Of a DNA stretch of 64,000 nt, positions 25,281-37,800 are shown in pieces. Position 1 is the first letter of the stretch, and every line of letters starts with the position of its first letter. Below the pieces are notes generated by a model. It was not told where the DNA came from and searched no databases. It saw only the letters and a list, made by a program, of their open reading frames with translations. This DNA comes from Flectonema sp. DT1601 (lineage: Eukaryota; Euglenozoa; Diplonemea; Diplonemida; Diplonemidae): the NCBI GenBank assembly GCA_964019425.1, contig OZ025783.1, positions 62,001-126,000 on the forward strand. The letters are read 5' to 3'. The translations under genes and the position numbers were made by a program.

Positions 25281-27519
25281 GTAAATACAATTATTGATCC
25301 CAACACAGGAGAAAAGGACATTCCTTAAGACGCCTTTTGATCACAGCTAAACTACTAAATTCACTCTGCAGTTGCACCTTATCATAAGCTGTTTGCAAGG
25401 CTGCTTGGTGAACGTTCGAGTAAAACAGATAGACATGAGGTAGTAGAAGAGGAGGGAGAATATGAAAAAGAAAGCGGGTGATTATACGAAAGCAGCAAAG
25501 TAACTAGCAACTTTCAGCACAACCGCGAAAAACAAGTAAAATGAAGTAAATAAAATAATAATAGAGAAATCAGCAACTAAAAAATTAAAAACATAGTATT
25601 AGGTAGGAAATCAACTGATTATTAAGGACTGCTGGTCTCTTCAAGAAGACCCAGCCTTGTAGATCGCTCCGGAAAATGCATGAAGATTTAACCTAAGCAC
25701 AGGTTAAAACCTTCATTCAGCCACTTTGAGGCTCGTTTTAAGCATTTTATGAGGATACATTCTCGCAACGAAGAGAAAGAAAATTCACGGGTGAGATTGA
25801 AGGGAGGAGTCTATCAAAAGTGTTTTGAACAAGAAAAGACAAATCAAATCTTCTTCGGGAAAAAAGAAAATAACTAAACAGAAGCAACAACAACAAAAGT
25901 TAGTTAGTTAAAATATCCAAAGAAAACCACTCTAGAAGGGTAACTCACACCGATTCCTAAGTAGCAGCTTTGAGCTGCTGCATGAGCATCACAAGTTTTT
26001 TTTTTTTTTTTTTCCGTCACGCAGAAAAAAAAAAAAAAAATAATAATAACAAATAAATAATTTTGAAAAAAAATATGAAAAATAAAAAAAACAGTTGTTC
26101 AGGGTGAGGTGTTCTAACAGAACAAAGAAAAAAAAAATAGAAAAATGGAAGGGACAAACAGAAAGAAAATGTAGGAATTTAAAAAGATTCCATTTCTTTC
26201 ATCATCCTTCCCGTGGGATTCTTCCGTTTCAAAGCAGAAGGGAACAAGAAAATGTGATCAAAAAAAAAAATTAAAAAAAAGTAAAGAAATCAAAAGGCTT
26301 AGATGCCCGTTGAAAAAATAATGAACCTCTCGGTATGCAAGGAAGAAAAAAAAAAATCTTTTGCCTAGGTAGGGCTGGTAAGCTGCAAAGGCAGCTACAG
26401 GGCTACTGAGACATGGTTTATAAAAGTTAATGCAACACCTCGTATGGTCGACAGAAAACAGTCGCAAAAAGTTTTTTTTTTTTTAAAAAGTAAAGGGGAA
26501 AATAAACTAGCACACAACGCACCAACCTTCTCTTTTCGTTTTTTTTTTTTTTTTTTTGCATATTTCAGCGCCGCTGCATACAGACACTTGCAGCAAGAAA
26601 AATTTTCTTTTTTTTCTTCCTTTTTTATTTGTTGATTGAGATTACGGAAGGATGGCAAAAAAAAATGAAATGTGCCTCTTATACAACCAGTTACTTTTTT
26701 TTTTTTTTTTTTTTTTGATCATTTCTGTTTCTATTCTATTATTTTCTTTTTTTTTGCGAGGTATGAAGCCTAAAAGAATAACGGCCAAAAAAAAAATTTG
26801 TTTTTTTTTTGCTGTTGGCTGTACCGTTGTAAATTGAATTCGAGGCCATCTCGGCACCCGGTGTTTGCCATTGCAAACCTGCAAGGAAATTTATACTAAA
26901 ATATGTTGCGCAACCAAAATAAGAAAGGCTACGCTTGTGTTTCTGCTTGTTCTGGGGAGTGGAAGCTAAGTGATTGCACTGCCCCATGCGTAATGAGGGC
27001 GTTTTCTTTATGTTTTCTTCTTATATTCTGGTGTTTGTTTTTGTTATTTAAATTATTTTTTTTATCATTTTCGTTTATGCTTTTTTTTTTTTTTTTTTTA
27101 ATTTAGTATTTACGCTTCTCTTCGATTCCGCATTCAGCGGAGCGGAACGAAGAAGCTATAGTATGAAATTAGTTCGTTCTATTTTTATTTTTTTATAGTC
27201 AGGTAGCAGATATTCATAAGTCGAATACGCACCCGACATAAGTACAAGAAATTTATTCTTGCTTTATCGTCACTCCGTAATATCAACATACAATCGTATC
27301 CAACCAGCTCCCCTTTTATATAATAAAAGATTTGAAGAAAATGACAAAGAAGGAAATAGAAAAGGGGAGCATCGGTGGGTAAAAACTGTAGTTTTTTTTT
27401 TCCGACGTGCGCAATGTTTTTTTTTTTGTTTTTTTTTTATAATTATTCAGAGTACTAAATTAAGTAAAGCACCACTTGAACGAACTAATCAGTTCGAAAG
27501 ATAATCTTTTTGAGATCTC
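25281..27519. other. AT-rich intergenic sequence
   Basis: Homopolymer-rich DNA like the rest of the left half, including a T18/A16 inverted repeat at 25996-26040. No reading frame has a recognisable domain. The right end is probably the 3' flank of the small acidic gene at 27520. Confidence 0.5.
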
Positions 27520-27906
27520 CTAGTTGAGGACAAGCTTAACACTGAACTCACTTGAGTACGGGTCGTGTCTGTAGAAACGAGTCTCCTTAAGAGTGACGCA
27601 CGTATCTGGAATCTTGATGCAAAGACTGTGTTTTGCTGAGAACTTCTTCATTTTTGGGTGCATGAGTCTGGCATCCTCAACCTCCTCAGCATCTTCATCT
27701 TCCTCAACATCTGTTTCCTCTTCATCAGTGCTGGGCACTGAAAGCATATCACACGCAGAGTTAACAACTGAAACTAGTTCATCGCTCTGACTGCACTCCT
27801 CATCAACAACTTCTTCAAAAGCTGAACAAACTTCCTTTACTGCGTACGGGTCATAGGTCCAGCATGCGGTACCGACTACGTTAACGTTGGAAAAAGCAGT
27901 TTGCAT
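27520..27906 (-). CDS. Small acidic hypothetical protein, 128 aa
   Basis: An ATG at 27906 gives a single-exon frame ending at 27520. A clean acceptor (tttttattctctccatgcag) ends 28 nt upstream of the ATG. The protein has a Cys-containing N-terminal half (TACWTYDPYAVKEVC), a central acidic block of Asp/Glu residues (about residues 60-78), and a C-terminal part with KIPDTCVTLKETRFYRHDPY. YDPY near the N-terminus and HDPYSSEF near the C-terminus could be weak short motifs. Composition is coding-like, in contrast to the AT-rich flank. It is the most downstream member of the unidirectional array. No family recognised. Confidence 0.6.
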   Translation of the reverse strand: MQTAFSNVNVVGTACWTYDPYAVKEVCSAFEEVVDEECSQSDELVSVVNSACDMLSVPSTDEEETDVEEDEDAEEVEDARLMHPKMKKFSAKHSLCIKIPDTCVTLKETRFYRHDPYSSEFSVKLVLN

Positions 27907-28512
27907 TGTGATGGGCGTTTTGTAATATAACGAACTGCATGGAGAGAATAAAAAATAAATAATGTAATCACAGTAGGAATATAAGAAGATAGAAAAGTTT
28001 AACTTATTTGATAAGCTTCACATCTTTATTTGGTTAACTCTGTTGGAGGGGGAGGAGTGGAAGATTTAAATTTTATAATTATTAATAAAAATAAAAAAAA
28101 TAATAATAATAATTTTCCCCAAAACAGACTATTCTGTAATATATATCGCAGAACCTAAAACCCCAACATAGAAAAAAAAAAAAAAAAAAAAGTAAAAACA
28201 AGAAAAATGTTTACTCAGTCTGTTGTACCCTACATTGCAATCAGAGAAAGATACTATATCACACAACACGGTTTCTACGGGGTATTCCGATTTTAATTTT
28301 TTTCCCCCCTCCAGGAACAAGAAAAAGAGTCAAAAACACAAAAGATTTTTATACCAGCTTTATAATCGAGGGTAGAAGCGATGAGATAAATGCATCTGTG
28401 CTTACGCTAATTAGTTTTAAAAAAAAATAATTAAAAAAAAAACCTTCTCAAAAGACATTAAATTTGTAGCAAGGGATTGGGGGTTAGGAAGGAGGTAGTT
28501 TTAAAATGGATT
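27907..28512. other. Intergenic, 606 bp
   Basis: AT-rich with an A20 run near 28171. It should contain the 3' UTR of the I9 inhibitor gene and the leader region of the acidic gene. No further gene seen. Confidence 0.5.
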
Positions 28513-28803
28513 TTAGAGGTTTTCAGCTTCATCACCAGCTGTCTTAACTGCCTGGTCGCGTTCAACGTAGTTAATAATTGGATTGTCTTCAAGTTTGATT
28601 GCCTCTTCCTCGCTTAGTTCTATTTTAAGGATTGCTCTGAATTTTCCGATTCTCGTTAATTGTGGTTTTCCAAATCCTTTCAATTCATCCATCAATTGGT
28701 CAACATCTGAGTCACTAGCTTCTTGCTTCACACCAATCATATACTGATGAGCATTACACAACCCAATCGCAAGGGCAGAGAACATCAACAACATTGACTT
28801 CAT
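28513..28803 (-). CDS. Secreted peptidase inhibitor, subtilisin propeptide-like (I9)
   Basis: This is a 96-aa single-exon protein. Residues 1-18 form a signal peptide ending near CNA-H. The mature part is one Inhibitor I9 / subtilisin-propeptide fold: YMIGVKQ for strand 1, a helix (SDVDQLMDELKG), a central strand with KFRAILKIELSEEEAIKLE, and the closing INYVERDQAV that matches the family's xxYVExDxxV end. Stand-alone I9 proteins (yeast PBI2, Pleurotus PIA1) inhibit subtilisin-like proteases; here no catalytic domain follows. Secretion implies action outside the cell or in vesicles. An acceptor (tttttaatttcactaacag) lies 25 nt upstream of the ATG. The family call is by motif and length only. 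Confidence 0.8.
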   Translation of the reverse strand: MKSMLLMFSALAIGLCNAHQYMIGVKQEASDSDVDQLMDELKGFGKPQLTRIGKFRAILKIELSEEEAIKLEDNPIINYVERDQAVKTAGDEAENL

Positions 28804-29010
28804 TTTGTTAAAGTTACGAGTGTGGTTGCTGTTAGTGAAATTAAAAACATAGTGTGTTAAAAGATGATTTATGTTTTTATTTTTTTTGGTTTCGTCTCTT
28901 GTGTGCCCAGTACTTGGACTTTAAATAATAAGAAAAAGCGTTAAAAAGAAATCTTCTCATCAACAGAAGTTGTGAATAAGTTGAATACGAGTAGTCTACT
29001 ACAGATTCAT

Positions 29011-30107
29011 CTACTCAGGAACTTCTTTGCAGTGATGACGTTCTACAACATGTGGTGATGATACCACTGTGTCGATTGGAACTGTTTCGCTGTCTTCAGT
29101 CTTTGATTCAACATCCTCAGTTCTTACAGTAGACGGTCTTGAAAATCTAACTGCTGAATACCAGGCACCTCCAACTAAGTTAAGCACCAAACCAATCCCA
29201 CCCAACATGTTGATTTCAGTTCCGAATATTATTATCCCAGCGAGGGACGTCACGGCAGCCTGTTTGTTAATAATGTTGGTGATCGAAAGAAATGAACCTG
29301 TCAATATAAACTACAAACCTTTAAGTTACCTGCCACAGCATGAGAGAGAGGTGTATTTAAAGTGCAGTCAAGGAAGATGATGATGTTGAGGAAGAGAATC
29401 AGCAGCGCATTGAATCCAACGTGAAACACATCGTTGGGAGTAACTTCACCTTTCCAAATACCAGACCAACCCGTGAAGGAAATAATAACTACCATCAACA
29501 CTGCTGATACAATAGCGTTCAGGAAAACAACAGAAAATACTTTTTCGAGAGATTCGGTTTTCGACTCGACTCCGAGAGTCTTCGACAACACGAATGCGAG
29601 ACCTTGGCCAGCAGCCGAAAGGAATCCAAACACGTATCCAATAAAACTGAATTCCAAATCATGCCAACCAGCGACAATCGTTCCCCCCACCATGACAATA
29701 AGGGCAGGGACACAAGCCATGGTACTATTTGATTTAAAGAGCCAGTACTCTCCTACCCAACACGCTAATATTGTTAATCTCTTTAAAGCTCCAAACATTG
29801 GGATGCTGACGTGTTTTATCGAAAGCAGTCCAAACGCAACGTTCGCAGTGTACGCCACCGCAATTGTTATTTCTTTTGAACTCGCATTCGTTGAGAAACT
29901 AACAGCTCCTCGTCTTAACAAACCGCAACAAACAGCAGCGTAGATCAGAACTACACTGCAGACTGCTTGAGTTAAGAATAAGAAGTTGCTATCATTTAGT
30001 ACAGAGGTTAGTATAGTTTTATTAGAGATTGTACAGAGAGCTGCCCAAATTACAAAAGCAGCGATCAAACTGATACTCTGAAGGGTGGTAATATCTCCCC
30101 CAGCCAT
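29011..30107 (-). CDS. Triose-phosphate/nucleotide-sugar-type transporter, copy 1 (two exons)
   Basis: Exons are 29319-30107 and 29011-29259 with a 59-nt GT-AG intron, giving 345 aa. The intron is inferred because joining AGNLK to AAVTSLAG restores the SLC35/TPT family pattern (PLSHAVAGNxK followed by a Gly-rich last membrane pair and WYS). The tandem copy at 30470-31526 has its intron at exactly the same codon. About nine or ten hydrophobic segments fill the chain, with a short charged C-terminal tail. Family members exchange nucleotide sugars or sugar phosphates across Golgi, ER or plastid membranes; the substrate cannot be read from sequence. The central part is nearly identical to copy 2, pointing to gene conversion. 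Confidence 0.85.
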
Positions 30108-30469
30108 TTTAATTGGAGGGGTGGAAGGACTTTAGTCAAAAGATACGAATCGTTTCTTCTGAATATAAATTATCGAGGATCCGCTAAACTACGTAGAGCT
30201 ATTCTTCATTTTTATTCTTTTTTTTTAAAGAATGATAAAAACTAAAACAACACAATAACTTTATAAAACCATCGTCAAATGTTGGAATAATTTATTTTAT
30301 CTTTTCATGTGTTGAGAACATCTGTTTGAAACATAAATTAACAACTTAAATACAACTCAGCACACGAACCTCCCAACAAAGGCAGGTAACGGTATCGAGA
30401 GAAGGTTTAGTTAGGTAAATGAAGTAATAAATGCACACAAAGGGTATACTCATCACTCTTATGAAACAA
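30108..30469. other. Intergenic between the transporter copies, 362 bp
   Basis: AT-rich spacer. A pyrimidine-containing AG acceptor (gtatcttttgactaaag) lies 24 nt upstream of the copy 1 ATG. It shows no similarity to the spacer upstream of copy 2, so the duplication is not a recent whole-unit copy. Confidence 0.5.
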
Positions 30470-31526
30470 TTAATTCAACAAGTCATTCTTCGATAAGTTA
30501 CTCAGATTTAAAACCTTTAAGATATTATTCCCGAGTGAACTAAAAGACCAAGAGTTACCAAAGCATACAATTGAATACCAGGCACCCCCCGTTAGGTTTA
30601 GTAGTAATCCCACCCCACCCAACATGTTGATTTGTGTTTCAAACATAACGATACCAACGAGTGTTGTGATGGCCGCCTGTTTTTGAATTCAGTATTTGTT
30701 GCATTTACCTGAGAAGCGATACAGGGATAAGACATACTTTTACATTACCTGCCACAGAATGAGAGAGAGGTGTATTTAAAGTGCAGTCAAGGAAGATGAT
30801 GATGTTGAGGAAGAGAATCAGCAGCGCATTGAATCCAACGTGAAACACATCGTTGGGAGTAACTTCACCTTTCCAAATACCAGACCAACCCGTGAAGGAA
30901 ATAATAACTACCATCAACACTGCTGATACAATAGCGTTCAGGAAAACAACAGAAAATACTTTTTCGAGAGATTCGGTTTTCGACTCGACTCCGAGAGTCT
31001 TCGACAACACGAATGCGAGACCTTGGCCAGCAGCCGAAAGGAATCCAAACACGTATCCAATAAAACTGAATTCCAAATCATGCCAACCAGCGACAATCGT
31101 TCCCCCCACCATGACAATAAGGGCAGGGACACAAGCCATGGTACTATTTGATTTAAAGAGCCAGTACTCTCCTACCCAACACGCTAATATTGTTAATCTC
31201 TTTAAAGCTCCAAACATTGGGATGCTGACGTGTTTTATCGAAAGCAGTCCAAACGCAACGTTCACAGTGTACGCCACTGCAATTGTTATTTCTTTTGAAC
31301 TCGCATTCGTTGAGAAACTAACAGCTCCTCGTCTTAACAAACCGCAACAAACAGCAGCGTAGATCAGAACTACACTGCAGACTGCTTGAGTTAAGAATAA
31401 GAAGTTGCTGTCATTTAGTACAGAGGTTAGTATGGTTTTGGTCGAAACTGTACAGAGAACAGACCAAACGATGAATGAAATGATCAAACTGATACTCTGA
31501 AGGGTGCTGATCCCTTTTGTTGCCAT
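30470..31526 (-). CDS. Triose-phosphate/nucleotide-sugar-type transporter, copy 2 (two exons)
   Basis: Exons are 30738-31526 and 30470-30676 with a 61-nt intron (GTATGT...AACAG), giving 331 aa. Read without splicing, the frame ends early in intron sequence; with splicing, AGNVK joins AAITTLVG and the protein ends at TAA 30470. The first 36 residues and all of exon 2 differ clearly from copy 1, while the intervening roughly 225 residues differ by a single residue (Thr-Ala-Asn versus Thr-Val-Asn). Topology and family are as for copy 1; the C-terminal tail is different and shorter. An acceptor-like ttgttgttcaataag sits 4 nt before the ATG. Confidence 0.85.
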
Positions 31527-31805
31527 AATTCTTATTGAACAACAAAACAGTTTAATAAATTATTATATCATCTTTGTGATAATCTGTTACTAAGGTGGTA
31601 CATAAAATAACAAACTCTACGCCGCAATGATACTTTATAGAATTCTGTAGTCTATAATTTATAATACCTGAGGAGAGTGGATAAAATAATAAACAAGTAA
31701 TTCAACACAACAACAGAATAGAATACAATCCTAAACCTCTCTGGAGGTGAATAAACGAAACGTAAGAAAAAGTCCGATAAAACGGAGTCGGTAAGCCAAG
31801 AAATG

Positions 31806-34800
31806 TCAAAGAAGCACGCTAGTAGCACTGTCAGTATCCGCCATGTGCATTCTTGATCCCAATGGTGACGCAGAACAAGATCCAAACAGATTCTGAAACT
31901 CACTAAAAGTAACTCCGCAGTACAAACATCTAAATGAGGTCGAATCAATAGCCAAACATGGAAGTGGAGACGGACAAAGCTGTGCTGACAACGAACTACT
32001 GGTAGCAGTTTGAAGCATTCCTGAGGGAGGACATGAACCAGATAATAATGGTGATATTTTAGTATCTATTTCCTCATCGTCAACTTTAGTTTCCTCTTCA
32101 TATGATCGTTGCAGTTGTTCATCAGTCGGATAGTGAGGAAACGTTTTCTTGAATAAAGTTTTAAAGCGATTCCAAACAACAGTTTTAAGTTCTTTACGAC
32201 TCAAACAACCAACAACGACAACAAACAACATGTTTATAACTATCACAGATACCGATACTAAGTACCATTCACCCAAAGGAAGATCTGCAAACATCAACGA
32301 TCCATGATAAAGTGATATTATAATAACCATGTTTGAAGCAATCTCAATCATGTTATCAAATATTGAGGAATACGGAACCAGAACCACTTGCAAACAACAG
32401 AAAAACTCAATTATCCAAATTGATACTTGTAACTGCTGCTTTCCCGCAGGTCCAAATGCAGCCACAAATGCTAACGAAAGCTTCTTTAAAAGCAAAGCAC
32501 TGGCCCAGTATTTCTTTTCACTGGAAAACCCCCCAGTGAAAATTGAAACCGATGACGATATTGCGTCGTCAGAAATAGTTTCTGGAGAAGTAATCCTCCG
32601 TCTTAAAGAAATATTATTATGGAGATAATAAAGTACTGTTGGTAACCCTCCACCGATAATAACTAAAACTGTGATTGAAATACCTGAGAAGACTTCATTA
32701 ATAAGAGATACGCGTGGATCCCAATACAGACTAGTGTGCGTCCAGTTTTTATATTGAAGAGTTGATTGATCCTTTTCAAAGATAACAACGGATGCCTTTC
32801 TCAATACAAAACAACTCTCAAGAGCAATTCGTAAATAAAGTACGTACACAACAAGAGATGTACAAACGCTTAGAAGTACTGAAAAGAGATCTTTTTTTTG
32901 AATTATTCTGGTTTGTTCCATTTCCGTATAGTTGAAACCAGTGTTGATATCACCCAGATTAGCCTTCTGCTTCTTACTAAAGGATAACCACCCATATGAA
33001 ATCCCAGCCAAAACGAATCCCCAGAGAAACGCTAAAAGATAACCAATGTATGAGCGGTAGATGTTTTGACCGAATTCTCTACTCCAGCAATCCAATCCAA
33101 TTGGTTGACCAGTAAATAGTAATAAAAAACTAAAGAATTGAACAACAGAAGCAGCCCAAAAGTCTGATGCGTAATACGCAAGTATTGCTACCGTTTGGAA
33201 ATGATCAAGAATTATACGAAGACGAATACCAATCAATGACATGTTCTCCTTATCGACATCCGATAGAGTTGAGTAGGTAACAATACAACCAGCTACTAAT
33301 GGGAGGACGACGCTAAATAATGAAATTGAAATTATTGTAAAAAGTAAAGCAGTTGCTGTAGAGCATTCTTCACAATGTCCCGATGCAGTGTTGAAATATC
33401 CCTTAGAACAGACTGAGCATTCATAAGATTCGTAACCATCATTACACGTACCAGTTTCTGAACCTGACTGACAAGCATCTGCAACTCGACATTTAACAAA
33501 AGGTGATTTTGGAGAGCTTCTCCAATATCCTTTTTGAGTTAATAAATGAAATGATCCATTACACAGTGCTTCAACAGGACAGTCAGAACACGTTCGTTCA
33601 CCAGGTGGGTTTGTTATAAGTTGATATTGGTAACTAGGACACAATTTTGGATAAATATATTCAGAAATAACGTAAACCTCATTTGACCCAATCATCGAAG
33701 AACAATTTAATTGATAACGAGCTCCAAAAGCAGCCGATACTGAAATATGACCAAAGTGAGCCTCGTGATCTTTGTGTAAGTTGATAGCATCTGTGAACTC
33801 TTTTACGATGTCTGTCGTATGGTAAAGTTCATCCTCAACCGATATAACTTTACAAGTAATCATAAAATTTGAATCTTGCACTGACGTATTACCTGACACT
33901 CTTTTTACAACATGACCAAGCTCATCAACGAGTACTAACTTAGGTTGTATTGCAAGAGGTGTCGCATTCCATGAAGCATAGTCACTAGGTTGATTCTTTA
34001 TTGAGAGACCAGCAGGGGTAGAATCAAGGATATTTATTTTTAATGTTGTGTTCCATTTTCCGTACGTAAACAGTAAATCGAATCGGTTGGAAGCATTCGC
34101 ATGAATCAAGACGACGTCATCAAATACTGTGATACTCGTTCCGTTAATGGCTGAAAAGGATGAAGTTGTTGTTCCAGTGATTCTCAAATTAACAGAAGAA
34201 GGATTAGTGACGGATACAAATGAAGAGTACGAATAACCGTCAGCCTCAACAATAAGTCCATCAGAGTCAACAATTCCAATTACCGTTTTCGGTAATAAAA
34301 TAGTTTCCTTTCCCGCTAAGAAAACTTCTCCTTTCGGTGACATAATCGCAATCCCACCAGGAGGTCCTACAATGTTATAATCTGTTTGACGTATACTTCC
34401 GATGGTTCCATCAAGACTAACTTCAACATTCCCACCTCCTATTAGAGGCATTGCTGGTTGAATACATTTTACAGTAGTTCCGTTGACGTATGTTACCTGT
34501 GCTGTTCCTGTTGATAATTTCTGCTTTCCATCAACTGAAAAGATACAAGACAACAGGGGAGTATTAATAAAACCATAACCAAGAACAGTAATAACATGAC
34601 CTCCTTGTTGTTTACCAGAAGGTGGTATCGCTGCTAACACAACTGCTGAAGGTATTCTTCTAATTGTGATGGGACAGTCAGCATAACGATGGCCATCAAG
34701 AGAGATGGTGAGATGTTGTTTCTCACATTTATTATCAATTGTTGAGAATGAATAAAAAGGAGCTTCACAAGTAACTACCGAGTTGTTCACGATCGTGGCT

Positions 34801-37800
34801 GGTGTTCGCAACTGTTTCTCTCCCCAAATACAAACAGGAATTCCTGTTGACTGTGACATTGGTTTATCAGTTGAGGCTACCGACGGATTACTTGGCACTT
34901 GAAGTCCGCTATCCACAACACTAAAACCCCTTCCCGTAATTGTAAGTATTGTTCCTCCAGTGTAGTCAAGTATCGCGGGCTCAGCTTTATGAAGTTCCCA
35001 AAGCATAAAACTCACCACGCGAGATGTTGTTTCCGACTGAACCAGAGCATAAAGAGTTCTGGTTGGGTTATCAATATAAAAAGAATCGATGATTTCAGAA
35101 CTTCTACTACCATCACCATCACCAGAAGGTTGATGATAATATTTTAACATCACAGAGTCGTAGGCATACACTGAGTTTGAGTTTTGAGCAACTGATATTT
35201 TAATAATTTGACCAGGTTGGTTTCTAATCGTATCGTGAATCGCAATAAAGCAAGCTTCCAGCCATTGGTCACAAGCAATCGCAGAAGTAATTTTTGAATC
35301 TGGTAAGGAAGCTGATTTTGGTTTTGAATCAGTCGGTGATTCCAACACCATGAAATAACTTCGAGAAAAAACAGATTTACTTTCATGAGGAAGAATACTT
35401 TTAAATAACGTGAACGTGACAGCAATGCCATCTGCTGTTTGTAAAAGTTTCGTAGCCTTAGAAATAATCCTACTATCACTATTGTTGTAATAATTGTCAT
35501 CTGTAAAAGACTTTGGCAACATACACGCTGTCACTAAACCAGTAAAACCCGTATCAGGATTGTAGCTGTACGCTTTAAGATCAACACTTCGATGTCTACC
35601 GTCTTCATTAATGCCAACGACGTACAGAAAATTAGTTGTCGCAGTAATAGAAATAATTTCATTAAATTCAACTTCTATCAGATGTTCTTTGCATGGGTTT
35701 ACATTTAGATGAAGTGGGAAGCAAATAGTCGCCATTTTTAATACTCTCAAACGGTTAACAAGACCCGAAATAAAAATAACTGCCTTGGGAGCTGCCTCAT
35801 TGTGATAGCTTAGTGATGATTGTTGAGGTGAAAAAGTTGAAATTTGGAACGATTTCAATCCAGAAAAGGGATTTCCGGTTCCGAATTTAGGAGGATCTGA
35901 AATAGGTGACAACATGTGAACTATTCCAACACCTGTTGACTGTGATAGATTCAATTGATTTGAAGGACTACCTGACATGATAATAACAGCTGAGCTGACA
36001 TCACCTGACAAGTAATATAACCCTCTTAAGATACCAGAGATACCTGTTGAGAGTATTGATGAATTCTGTAGTTGAGTTTGGTCGTCAGTTGGTCGATGCA
36101 TCGCCCAAGCAGACAACGTATTCCCTCCAGCTATAAAGTAACCCCCTTGACCTAATCCTTGATTACTATCTAGAATTATACCATACGGTGGGTAGATCTT
36201 CTCAACTGAACTTTTTGGACCAGACATCGTACCTCCGCGTGTAGTGCAGACTCGTGGGATATCACAATCATCTCCAAAATACTGATCAGTACAACGTTGA
36301 CACTCATTCCCTGCAAAGTTTGAATCACAAGTACAAACACCAGTATCTTGTTGACAGCTACCATGTCTATTACAGTTACACTCATTTAAACATCCAACAC
36401 CCCAATACATGGAAGCACATTTATCACAATTGAGTCCTGACCAGCGAGTAGCACATTCACATTTACCAGTTTGTATATTACAATGTGGATGAGTTAAGTT
36501 ATATGTTACTGAGCATTGTGTTGGGGTACAGTGAGAGTCACAATTCTTTCCATACCAAGTAGCAAAACAATTACAACCTCCATCACCTTGAGGACCTTCT
36601 CTACAAGAACCATTACTGTTACAGTCATCACATTTAATATTACAGCCAAGTCCTGCATGCTGAGAATCACAGCGACACTCTTTTTGGAAGGTGACGCCGT
36701 GGCATATGAATTGACATTCGTCTCCAAAGAATCCGTCTTCACAGATATCGCAGTTTGGATAATTTTTAATATTTAGTAAACATTCACATGTTCCATTACT
36801 TGCACACTTCTGACTTGAGTGAGGGCAGTAACATGAAATCTCACAAGCGTCTCCCAGCCAGCCTTCTTTGCATTGGCAGAGACCAGTTCCACGGACACCA
36901 TCGTCGCAGCTGCCGTGTGGAGCTGAACAGACAAAATTAGTGAGGGGCGACTTGGGACAAGAATTCTGGCAATCAGAACCAAAATACCCCTCCCAACAGA
37001 AACACTCATTTAGGTTTGAATCGTAGGCACCAAAGTAAGGGAAATTACAGGCAGAAATAAGAGTACTGCAGTCAGTACCAATAAACTGTTTATTATTTAT
37101 AATATCTGGAGGATCACATTGACAGTTTCCAATGCTATCGCAATATCCACGACCTGAGCAGACTCCTTCTGGTGTGCCATAGCCGGGACAGACATTCTGA
37201 CAACGATCACCAAATAGACCTGCTTGACCACAACCTTTTGGACAGGCTGTTCCATTAGCTAGTGAACCTCCTTCACAAGCATCTCCACAGAAATCAATAA
37301 AATCAGGTCCTTCCCATCTACTGTAACATTCACACTTACCTTCAACACATTTACCATGACCAGAACAAACATCATTACTGTTTTGAGGAATAGTTCCATT
37401 ATTAGGACAAGTGTGTTGACAGGCTGATTGTAAATGTCCAGACATGCCGGGTGTACAAGTAGAACAGTCAATTGATCCATTCCAGTTGGTATCACAAACA
37501 CAAGTTGGAGGAGAGGATGGTAATTTAGTACAATAACCATGTCCTGAACAGGGAAGTATTGTACCTGGACACTTATACTCGCAGGCATCACCAAAGTATC
37601 CCTTTGAACAGCTACAATGAGCTGTGACAGGATCACATTTTCCTAAATTAGAACAGGTTGGTATACCATGACATCTTGTTGTACAGTTCGTTCCTCCAAA
37701 TCCGTTTTCGCATGAAATGCAATTCGGAGGTAGTCGATTTCTCAAACAGCTGCAGCTGCCATCTCCAGTGACATTGTTATTACAAATACCGTGTTCAGGT

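Noticed and set aside
29434-29943. 169-codon plus-strand frame, repeated at 30853-31362
   Set aside because: Antisense shadow of the two transporter genes; it is duplicated only because the tract is duplicated.
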